From Boesenbergia rotunda (taxonomy: Eukaryota; Streptophyta; Magnoliopsida; Zingiberales; Zingiberaceae): a stretch of 64,000 nt of DNA. The number at the start of each line of letters is the position of its first letter. Positions within the stretch are counted from its first letter, which is position 1. The notes beneath the pieces are model-generated. The model was not told where the DNA came from. It saw only the letters and a program-made list of their open reading frames with translations, and searched no databases. The DNA is taken from positions 133,336-197,335 of the forward strand of contig JAGFNQ010005394.1 in NCBI GenBank assembly GCA_024364735.1, in the 5' to 3' direction. Below are positions 55,587-64,000 of this stretch, piece by piece. A program made the translations under genes and the position numbers.

Positions 55587-55848
55587 GTTTCTCCACCCAC
55601 AAGGGGCTACGAGTTCTAGCCGGAGGTGCTCCGGGGAATCATCCACCGACGGATTAGGGATCACCCACCTTATGGGCATCCGTGGAGTAGGAGTATCATC
55701 TCCGAACCACATACATCAGTGTGTTTCTTCCTTGTTTTAGTTTAGTTTAGTTTTATTTTAGTATATTCCGCTTGCGCAACTAACCTTTAGGAAGAACGAA
55801 TCGAAAGTTGCTATTCACCCCCTCTAGCAAGCCGTCAACGATCTAACA
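55587..55848 (+). repeat. E1 3' LTR, second part
   Basis: GTTTCTCCACCCACAAGGGG to CGATCTAACA, equal to the end of the 5' LTR at 35677-35938. Confidence 0.93.
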
Positions 55849-55853
55849 GATGA

Positions 55854-56255
55854 ATATCGCAATACGTGGTGCGATACATTACCGACGGAATACATTTTCC
55901 GTCGATATACCATCGGAAATTAAAAAAAAATTGAATCCTATACAATATACACACATCGAAACATATAAAAATATATTTCACCCAATATTTGTATTCCGAC
56001 GGAATACATTTTTTGAATCCTATACAATATACATTTTTTTGAATGCTATACAAGATTTCACCAAATAGATAACATATAAAAATCCAAAATATCGAAATAT
56101 ACACACATCCAAACATTACAAACCCCATAATATCCTTAGTGAATACTAAGTCATGTTGTATAATGGAGCCAGAGGCCCCAAAAGCATTAAATAAAAAAAG
56201 AGAAATAAATTCTAGACATAAAGTTACATTTACCAAGATCCCGGCCTAGTTCACA
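55854..56255 (+). mobile_element. CACTA-type element, continuation after E1
   Basis: ACCGACGGAA and TTCCGTCG units at 55880-55920 and 55996-56010 continue those of 24190-24406. The rest is AT-rich with a repeated GAATCCTATACAATATACA. The right terminus (…TAGTG) is not visible, and a Tat element begins near 56256. Confidence 0.65.
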
Positions 56256-57205
56256 TGTCGCTCAGTCAGCCAGCCTGGCACCACCTAAGGCTAAGTCGGA
56301 CCTAGCATGTACGGGTGGACTGGTCCAGTTGGCAGGGTAAGGATTCCAGGGTTCACTCGGCCCGGGGCACCCGATCAAGCGGTTAGTAAGGCATACTCCG
56401 ACCCGATTCCTAGAGTCGAACGCTGAGTGTTCGACCGCGTCTAACACCCGAGACGCTTGATACCATAGTCCTTAGCACAAAGCCTTGACGGCCGAGCCTG
56501 AAACCGTGTGGTCACATCTCGTAGAGTCCTAGTCAGCGTTCTCTCAACGACTTAATCAGGCAACACGGGACTAGATGAATGGATCGCATCCGAGCGCTCC
56601 TTGACTCGGGGAGTGCCTTGCATCACTTGGAGATATTAATTGAATGACTCGATTTCACTCAGGTCGGCCAGTCGGCGATCCACCTGAAGATCTGTCCTTT
56701 TCTCTTATCCGCCCCCTGATATTGTACTGGCGGCCGTGGTACGGGGCTTAGTGCAAGCTTATCTTGTTAGAGCACACGTCGCGGATATCCCGCTGACTTC
56801 GTACTTTTCTGGCATACTTTGGCACCTCGCGCCACGCCACCCCTTGCTGTGTCAGACTGAGCGGCGTCGATCAGCGCCATCCTGTGAGTTGACAACGCCC
56901 ATGCCCCTGTCTCATTCGGGTATAGAAGGACGGTGGACGCAGACAGGCGTTGTTAGCTCCCTCGGCTATATATGCCCCTCCGCTCTCCCCTTCGTAGGTA
57001 TGCGTTATTATGCTTTCATCCACTGTTCCATTGCTTTGCCTTGCTCTATTCTTGCGGATACTAACTTGACTGTCGGAGGACCTTGCCGAGGACTTTTCCC
57101 GATGGGTTTGCTAACGGTCATTTTCTTGCAGGTCGGAGCTAGCATCAGCGGTACTCGGGGAACCACTCTGCTCTTGGAAGTCCACCTCACTCTGCAACAG
57201 GATCA
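56256..57205 (+). mobile_element. Tat2 5' LTR (left edge approximate)
   Basis: The right end is firm: GGATCA followed by the Tat-like leader TATTTGGTGCTAG. The left edge, at TGTCGCTCAGTCAGCC, is a guess. A TATATATG near 56968 may be the TATA box. ORFs up to 160 codons here match nothing and I take them as chance in GC-rich DNA. Confidence 0.6.
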
Positions 57206-57225
57206 TATTTGGTGCTAGAAGGAGA
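57206..57225 (+). other. Tat2 primer-binding/leader region
   Basis: TATTTGGTGCTAGAAGGAGA follows the LTR, the position and type of leader seen in Tat elements. Confidence 0.6.
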
Positions 57226-57252
57226 GACTTTCTGCCTGTTCGGGAGTGCACG

Positions 57253-58010
57253 ATGGAAGATCCCAATCGAGTGACAGTGACCGTTGCACCCGAGGAGTAC
57301 GAGCTCTTGTTGGCTGCCCGGGCTCAGAAAACCTCTCAGAGGCCTTCGCAAGCCGGGAGCCTGCGACCAGTTTCCTGAGCCATCAGCACTCGGCCACTCA
57401 GGAGGTCGGGGGAAGGTTTCCTGACCCAAAGGGGGCTCGGTCCCCTTCCCCGCCGCTTTCTACCGAGGTCGGGCTGACAAGACCGATTCAATTCCAGCCG
57501 AGGCGTCTGCATCCAGCCAGATGCACAGGCTGCATCAGGCTAAGGGAAAGGCCCCAACCGACTAGTCTCCGGGCACCCTGGTGCGCAGCCCGTTCTCCCT
57601 GCGGATCCTGGAGGACCCGGTTCCCAAGCATCTCAAGTTCTTCACCATACCCGAGTATGCCGGAACCACCGACCCCGAGGAGCATTTAATGAAGTTCAAG
57701 AGTGCGACCCTGCTACACCAATACCCCAAGGGAGTGAAATGTTGAGCCTTCCTCACGACTCTCTCGAGACCCGCTCAGCGATGGTTCAACCGACTCCCCA
57801 ATGGGTCTGTGTCGAGCTTTAAAGAGCATAGGAGGATATTCCTCCAACACTTCGCCAACAGCTGGAGGCACCACAAGACGAGCCTCAATCTGTTCGCCCT
57901 GAAACAGGGCCCGAAGGAGTCCCTCTGGGCCTACAACAAAAGATTCAATGGGGTGACACTAGACATGCCGACCGCTACACCCGAGGTACTGATCAACATT
58001 ATCTCCCAAG
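57253..58010 (+). pseudogene. Tat2 gag, N-terminal part, broken and cut by Copia
   Basis: ATG at 57253 opens MEDPNRVTVTVAPEEYELLL. After shifts the frame reads SPFSLRILEDPVPKHLKFF, PEYAGTTDPEEHLMKF, LLHQYPKGVKC, a stop, AFLTTLSRPAQRWFNRLPNG, FLQHFANSWRHHKTSLNLFA and ESLWAYNKRFN, ending PEVLINIISQ at 58010. This is the Tat-lineage capsid, about as far as in Tat1 at 9850, but the sequences differ, so it is a different family. The Copia LTR cuts it there. Confidence 0.88.
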
Positions 58011-60008
58011 TGTTGGTTGCGGGTTTCCTAGGTGAATATCGGGTCGTGCATGGGAAACATCTCCATGTCCACGGATTAAAATTTTAATCTGAATGGAGAC
58101 CTATTTCCCAAAATGACCGTCTCGTCATCGTGCTAACCGATTCGAGCGATCGCTTGAACAACCAAGTTGTTCTAATGATCAATCTCGTCCAACCGATTTG
58201 CCACAGAATAGACAATGAGAGGATCAGCGGTTTTTGTGTTTATCATCGGGGTCCAAAATAATTAATTATCTCAATTAATTAACAAATAATTAACAACAAT
58301 GATAATTAATCAAACCAAATGAAATGATAGAAAACAAAGTGCCATAGAGAAGGTTATACCTTTCCTTTTACCTCGCGATCTTCTATTGTATGACCCTCCC
58401 CTTTTGGACGTCGTGTGGGTGATGATCTACCAAGAACCGAAGTCACCAAGGCTCAAGCAACCAATCCCTTCTCTTCCTTCCCTCTTCCTTACGCCGGAAA
58501 ACCTAGCCACTAGCTTTCTGGCCACCACCCTCCACTTAGTTGCCACCGGCCAAGAGAATGGACAAGCCCCTCTCCTTTGCTCGCCCTAGAAAACCCTAAG
58601 GAGGGAGAAGGAAGGAGGAGGAAGAAAAGAAAGAGAGAAAGAACTCTCCCTTTGATCCACAACCCTAACTGCTCCCTTCCCCTTCTTCCTTCCCTTGCCA
58701 ACGGCGGCGAGTGCTTCCAAAGCACCGCCGATTGCTTCAACTCCCTCCTTCTCTGTTACGCACAACTAGAAGAAAGAAGAAAGCGATGAAGATGAAGAGA
58801 AAGTGAAGAAGAAGAAGAAGATGAAGCAACATCTTCAAGTATTCTCCTCCTTGTCGCCGAGGCCGGAAACCACCCAATTGTGGTTACCGCTGGTGACTTC
58901 TCCTCCTCCTCTCTTGTGCGCTGAACACATCCAAGTGCTGCCCACCTTGTTGAAGTCCCATGCCCAAAGGAAAAGAGGAGAAAGGCTTCGCTTCATCCTT
59001 CCTTTGCACTGGCGCCACTCCAACCCTAGGAGAGAGAGAGGGAGAATAAAAATAGAGAGTGGATTTAGGGGTTCTCTTGGATGAATTGGATCCTTGGTTT
59101 CATGACTCCATGGGGGTATATATAGGGCTACAATAGGGACCATGAGGAGGAGTTGGTTCTTGGCCACCCAATGGATCAAAGCTCGATCCATTAATGAAGA
59201 TTCATTCCACTAAAGGATCCTCATTGATGTACCTCACCAACCCCCATATTTAAATATGGGCTCCACCTAATATGAGTACAAGTATATCCTCATGTTTAAG
59301 ATATCGAATGCCCATTGATTAATTTAAATTACTGACAATTTTAATTAATCAACTTCTAACTCCTTGATTGGTACCACTCATCCTTATCATCATGTCGGAC
59401 AAAGTCCACCTGTAGGATTTAACATTATGAACTTTATGAGCTCATCAAGGGGGCATCATCATCCCGACTCATCAAGGCACGGTTTTCATCTATAATCAAT
59501 GACACACCATGTAAATAATATTATTTCCCAACTTATCAGGCCAATCGATTTAACAGAATAAATCTCGCCCATTGGTAAATCAAAGAAATAAATATTAAGT
59601 GCATGTGCCCGTTATTATATCGAGATTCAGAGCATGCACTCCATAATAAACTGAGGTCTAATTCAATTATAAAGTCAGTATAAATTGAATCACCTCTATG
59701 TCGGTCCTACTCAATGCACATAAAGTCCACTAGTGTAATTTTATGGTCAAGATAAACCAACACCAAATTACACTACAACTATCCCAATGGTTTGTCCAAA
59801 TCTATCTCGGTTGTGAGCCACTACTTATACTTTACAAGGGACTGATAACATGATCTTCTGTGTGACACCACACACCATGTTATCTACAATGTAAAGTATC
59901 AGACAATATGCAAATACTAATATAAATATGCAAACAATGATCTTGTGATTCTCTTTTATAAATGAAGATGTCTATATAAAAGCGAGGCTTTTAGTATACA
60001 TCTTAACA
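58011..60008 (-). mobile_element. Copia 3' LTR (2.0 kb), in Tat2 gag
   Basis: It starts TGTTGGTTGCGGG and ends CATCTTAACA on the plus strand. In sense (minus), a polypurine tract AAGTGGGAGAT lies just before it (60009-60020). The left flank is CCAAG (58006-58010); its partner is beyond the window. The part right of 59555 resembles the solo LTR at 8434-9641. ORFs in the G/A-rich stretch 58590-59080 are low-complexity and not assigned. Confidence 0.8.
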
Positions 60009-60406
60009 ATCTCCCACTTATACTAAAAGACTCTGCTGTCCTCACAATGTCATACATCTGACACCCATATCCTCCACATGCCTATCAAAAGCTCTCGCTA
60101 GAAAGCCTCAATGAAAGAATTTGCCAGGTTGCCCTCTGATGTAATCTAAGCGACAACAACTTCTCCTCGCTTAGGTGGTACTTGCGCTCTATGTGTTTAC
60201 TCGCCTTATGGGATCGTGGTTCCTTCGAGTTTGCAACTGCACCACTGATATCACAATAATTTGTGATAGCTCTGGGCAAACCAGGAATCACATCCAAGTC
60301 CATCATGAAGTTCCTGAGCCATATAGCTTCTTTGGACGCCTTAGAGGCAACCACATACTCAGCTTCCATGGTGGAGTCACCATGCATTTCTGCTTGACAC
60401 TCCTCC
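60009..60406 (-). pseudogene. Copia RNase H C-terminus and polypurine tract, broken
   Basis: The minus strand reads SVKQKCMV, a one-base shift, DSTMEAEYVVASKASKEAIW, LRNFMMDLDVIPGLP, YCDISGAVANSKEPRSHKAS and KHIERKYHL. These are the last RNase H blocks of Copia pol, which ends shortly before the LTR. A further shift follows. The 5' rest of the element was displaced by the Tekay insertion at 60407. Confidence 0.9.
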
Positions 60407-62561
60407 TGTAGCGACCCGCCTTCTCTGCCTTAGACGGATCGTTACTTTCTTTACTTCTTGACTCTAATGCACGACTAAGAATGCGGAAATCTTTTTTTTT
60501 TCTTCTCAATTTAAATCTATCTATGATATACTAACTCTACTAGTCATGCATGATACAATGGCATACTTCCTTTCTCAAAAACTCGTAAGAAATTACTTAT
60601 TGAAACTCATCACACAAAATTCTATAACATCACTAAGGCATTATGAAATGAGCAAGCAACTTTTCTAAGCATAATTGAGCAATAAAACTTAATTCAAAGG
60701 AGAAGCTAGCACTATCTTGGCACATGCATCAATAACTCCAACAAAGTATCAATATTTTAAACTACTCACACTTCTACTCATCCAATGCAATCATAAGGAT
60801 ATGTATGCTAAATGAAATGACATGAAATCTTTACTCTAAGAAATTGAGCATGTAAAACTATCCAAAACTTAATGTTCGCTAGACTCCATAAAGCAAGAAC
60901 TTGAAATTTGAATAAACTAAAACATTGTAATTCAAATAACTAAATTGTCTCGTCTCAAGGATCTCTCCAAAATCAGCCACCACACACACTTTACTCAGCA
61001 CCGCCTCGTCGCCTTCCTTCAGAATTGCTTGCCTTTACCTTTATCTGCAGTAAGAGGAAATGCAACTAGTAAGCAAAAAGCTTAGTAAGTACTATCTAGC
61101 TCACAAAATCTCGAAATGTGCAAACATGCTTCTTGAACAATATGAAATCACATGAGATACTTATATGCTTGAAAGAAAACTAAGAACATGTATAACTCAA
61201 AACATGCATACTCAAGCATTAATAAATCTCAATTTACTTTTCTTGGCTCAACTTGAAACTTTAGCTATTCTTTAACTTTTTGAAAACTCTTTAAACTTTA
61301 GAAAACTTTGCTAAAGCATATACTTGAAAATAATAATCACTTGGATCCACTGAAGACGTAAGTACCATCTCATATGCGCGTTCCCTAAAAGGTTGGGGTA
61401 GTGAGCCACCAATCCTAATAGAGCAGACCTTGGTCTACCAGGGCCAAGACCTTGGAATTGGACACCTGGATTTCTTTAACGACGCCCTTGGACGCCGGGT
61501 ACTGGCCTTAGAAAATAAAATAGCTTTTCTTTCTTTTCTTTCTTATCTGTAAATGCCTTGGCATTTTCTGGAGCACCTTGCGTGCTAAAATCCCTAAGTC
61601 TTGACTTTTGGGGATTTCTTAAGGCCTTGGCCTTTTCTTTTCTTATCTTTATCTTATCTTTTCTTTTCTCATAGCTTTTCTTGGACCCTAAACTCACATA
61701 GGGTATTAATCAACATATATAAGCATATAATGAACTAAGATCACATGTAAAAACTCAAACAAAAAGGAAATATCTCTTTTAAAAACTTCTAAGGGAAATT
61801 CTTGCGGAAAAACCGCCTCTTACTGCAGGTGAGCAGTACTTACATTGATATCTTGGACTTACAACCAAGATTGACGTCTAGGACTCGAGAGAAACTTGAG
61901 ATCTCGGAGAATTCTTCACGTCTACGCGTTCCTCTCGCCGCGGGGATCCCGAATATAGAATTATCTCTTGGAGAAGAGCCTTGACCGGCCCCCTAGAGCT
62001 TGGTGTAGTTTCGCCCAGAAGAGGAGGGGTCGGCGTGAGGGTTTGGAGAGGAGAGAAAATAAAACTTCTCTCTTTAATTACCTATTTATACTTATGGGGC
62101 GGATTAACCTAAATACACCTTAAATATAGGTCTCTCCATCCTTTTCTGTGCTTGATACCCTACCCCAGCTGGTCGCGCGCGTTTCTGGTTTCGTGCTGGT
62201 CGCGGGTTCGATCCACCAGCTGCACTTAATTGGTTTTTCCATTTATACTTATGGGGGCAAATCGACCTAACTACCCCTTAAATAGAGGTCTCTCCTTCCT
62301 TTTCTGTGCTTGATACCCTAGCCCGGCTGGTTGCGCCCGCGGGCTGTTTCGTGGTGGTCGCGGGTTCAATCCACCGGCTGCCCTTAAACGTTTTTTTTTA
62401 TTTTTCTTTTTCTTTTTCTTTTTCCAAAAATACCAAACGGACTCGGAAAATTCCATAAAAATACTCTAAAAATTCCTAAAAATATCTAGAATATTTCTAA
62501 ACCATTTCTAAATAATTCTAAGGACTTTAAGTACTAAAAATAGAAATTTTGGGGCGTTACA
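60407..62561 (-). mobile_element. Tekay chromovirus 3' LTR (2155 bp)
   Basis: It starts TGTAGCGACCCGCC and ends GGGGCGTTACA on the plus strand. In sense it follows a purine tract (ATGGGGGAT). The adjacent integrase with chromodomain fixes the minus orientation. The left target flank is CCTCC (60402-60406); its match lies outside. The interior is AT-rich with no gene. It holds repeated GGCC/CTTGG boxes at 61420-61690 and a ~165-base tandem duplication at 62066-62390. Confidence 0.92.
62066..62399 (+). repeat. Tandem pair of tRNA-like units, antisense to the Tekay LTR
   Basis: Two ~165-base units each hold an A-box-like TACCCCAGCTGG (62161-62172) or TAGCCCGGCTGG (62319-62330), one mismatch each. 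Each also holds a perfect B box GGTTCGATCC (62205-62214) or GGTTCAATCC (62363-62372) and a T-run, T5 at 62234-62238 and T9 at 62391-62399. Confidence 0.6.
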
Positions 62562-64000
62562 ATCCCCCATACCTTATAAAAAGTTCGTCCTCGAACTTAG
62601 AATAATTCTGGATATCTCTCTCTCATGCTGTCCTCACGTTCCCAAGTAGCCTCTTCATGCTTTTGATTCTGCCAGATGACCTTCACTAGTGGCACTTCTT
62701 TGTTTCTTAATCTTTTAACTGCTTTGTCCACTATTTGTGTCGGTCTGCTCTCATAGCTAAGATCTTCTTGAATCTGTACTGACTGAGGCTGAATCACTTG
62801 GCTAGGGTCGTGAATACACTTCTTTAGCATAGAGACATGAAAGGTACTGTGGATAGCTGACATATCCTCTGGTAGGTCCAGCTCATATGCTACCTTACCA
62901 ACCCTCTTTATGATCTTGTAGGGTCCTATGTAGCGAGGACTTAGCTTGCCCTTCTTGCCAAATCTCACCACTCCCTTCATAGGAGCGACCTTGAGAAATA
63001 CTGAATCTCCAACTTGGAATTCAAGTGGCCTACGGCGTGTGTCAGCATAACTTTTCTGTCTACTCTGGGCAGTCTCAATCCTCTGGCGGATCGTCTGGAT
63101 AGCCTGAGTGGTCTCATCTATAAGCTCAGTCTGGCTGTCTAGTCCTGACTCCATCTCTTTCTTCTCACCAGCTTCTTGCCAACATATGGGTGATCTATAT
63201 TTTCCTGCCATATAATGCCTCATAAGGTGCCATCCTGATGGTGGCCTGATAGCTATTGTTGTAGGCAAACTCAGCTAAGCACAGAAATTGCACCAACTGC
63301 CCTTTAAAGTCCAACGCACAAGCCCTGAGCATGTCTTCTAAAATCTGATTTACTCTCTCTGTTTGTCCATCTGTCTGGGGATGGAAAGCTGTGCTGAACT
63401 GAAGTCTGATGCCTAGGGCGTCCTGAACACACCTCCAAAAATGGGAGATGAACCGCCCATCTCTGTCAGAAACGATCGACTTCGGAACTCCGTGAAGCCT
63501 GATTACTTCCTTCACGTACAGCTGTGCTAACTGCTCTACCGAATGCGATAACTTGATGGCTAGGAAGTGGGCAGACTTGGTCAATCTATCCACTATCACC
63601 CATATTGCATCGTGTCCATGGGTGGTTCTTGGAAGACCTGTGATAAAGTCCATGGATATTTCTTCCCACTTCCACTCTGGAATGGGAAGTGGCTGTAGAA
63701 CTCCTCCTGGTCTCTGGTGCTCTGCTTTGACTCTCTGGCAGGTCAAGCAGGTACTGATATATCTGGCCACGTCTCGCTTGAGTCCAGACCACCAGAATCT
63801 TTTCTTTAAATCTTGGTACATCTTGGTAGAACCAGGATGCATAGAGTACGGGGTACTGTGGGCTTCTTCTAAAATATTCTTTCTTAGTTCCTCATCATTG
63901 GGGACGCAAAGGCGGTCTCCAAATAGAGATGCCACTATCTGATACTCGAAACTCTGAATTTTCTGCCTCTTGGATCCCCTGCTTGATCTTCTGGATCTCT
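62562..64000 (-). pseudogene. Tekay integrase with chromodomain, two frameshifts, 5' end outside
   Basis: Reading leftward: LCVPNDEELRKNILEEAH, HHCC zinc part (HSTPYSMHPGSTKMY, CLTCQRVKAEHQ), core with MDFITGLPRT, IVDRLTKSAHF, IVSDRDGRFISHFW and HPQTDGQTERVNQ (the D, D, E residues present), then APYEALYGRK. A one-base shift near 63200 leads to RSPICW, QRIETAQSRQKSYADTRRRP, the GPY module RYIGPYKIIKRVGKVAYELD and the chromodomain YESRPTQIVDKAVKRLRNKE ... TWEREDSMRERYPELF with its stop at 62597. A further shift lies near 63920. Chromodomains guide insertion to heterochromatin. It is one of the better preserved coding regions here. Confidence 0.93.

Larger units (their letters stand above)
24412..55848 (+). 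mobile_element. E1: pol-less LTR retrotransposon spanning 31.4 kb with nested insertions
   Basis: The LTRs begin TGTTGGGGCAATCG and end CGATCTAACA. The TSD is GATGA at 24407-24411 and 55849-55853. Subtracting nested elements leaves about 6.3 kb: 5' LTR (24412-24961 plus 35543-35938), primer site 35941, gag, a captured transposon-protein fragment, a long non-coding part, polypurine tract, and 3' LTR (53940-54659 plus 55587-55848). No protease, RT, RNase H or integrase is present. The two LTRs differ at roughly one base in ten in their first 100 bases, so E1 is older than E2 and E3, which sit inside it. Confidence 0.9.

Noticed and set aside
56270..57240. A host gene in the GC-rich stretch with a 160-codon ORF
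   Set aside because: It is followed directly by a Tat leader and gag, so it is read as a 5' LTR. The protein has no recognisable domain.
58386..59191. Host genes suggested by ORFs of 67-118 codons
   Set aside because: Low-complexity K/E/R-rich frames inside a Copia LTR.

Overview
This window is repeat DNA from a land-plant nuclear genome, probably a monocot. The evidence is Tat- and Tekay-type Ty3/gypsy elements, pol-less elements primed by tRNA-iMet, a plant L1 with a C-terminal RNase H, a CACTA end and a piece of plastid DNA. The gag and antisense-ORF types look like those I associate with Zingiberales, but the sequence does not prove that. I found no intact host gene. Every long reading frame I could assign belongs to a transposable element (TE), almost all are broken, and the short frames left over look like chance.

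Layout. (1) 1-~21400 is one old Tat-lineage element on the minus strand: antisense extra ORF, integrase, RNase H, RT, protease, gag, leader, 5' LTR. Four insertions break it: a solo LTR (2697-5718, target-site duplication (TSD) TTAGG), a Copia solo LTR (8434-9641), a solo LTR carrying a chimeric plastid fragment (10155-12382, TSD GCGCC), and a pol-less LTR element called E4 (13038-20711, TSD GAGGA). (2) ~21400-24189 is unassigned, AT-rich and has small tandem repeats. (3) 24190-56255 is a CACTA-type element split by E1, a 31.4-kb pol-less LTR element (24412-55848, TSD GATGA). E1 holds a Tekay-type solo LTR (24962-35537, TSD GAGTG) with a 7.3-kb L1 inside it, the pol-less element E2 (38726-52956, TSD CATAT) with pol-less E3 (43788-51209, TSD CTAGT) inside it, and another solo LTR (54660-55586, TSD GTTTC). 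(4) 56256-64000 is the 5' part of a second Tat element, cut by a Copia element that is itself cut by a Tekay chromovirus running off the window.

How it works together. E1, E2, E3 and E4 share one plan: LTRs, a TGGTATCAGAGC primer-binding site, a gag-like region, no reverse transcriptase or integrase, and a G-rich polypurine tract. They must have been mobilised by enzymes from elsewhere. This fits the plant gag-only category called TR-GAG. Their non-coding parts are not random. The LTRs of E2, E3 and E4 carry arrays of short hairpins whose stems change while staying paired. E3 and E4 also share a multi-hairpin block with compensatory differences, and internal two-tier hairpin modules that often precede a TTTAGGGGGAG tract. 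I consider this structured, trans-mobilised system the most interesting content here.

Limits. Boundaries come from reading TG...CA ends and TSDs by eye. Family names rest on motif recognition without a database search. E1-E4, Tat1 and Tat2 are labels used only in this report.
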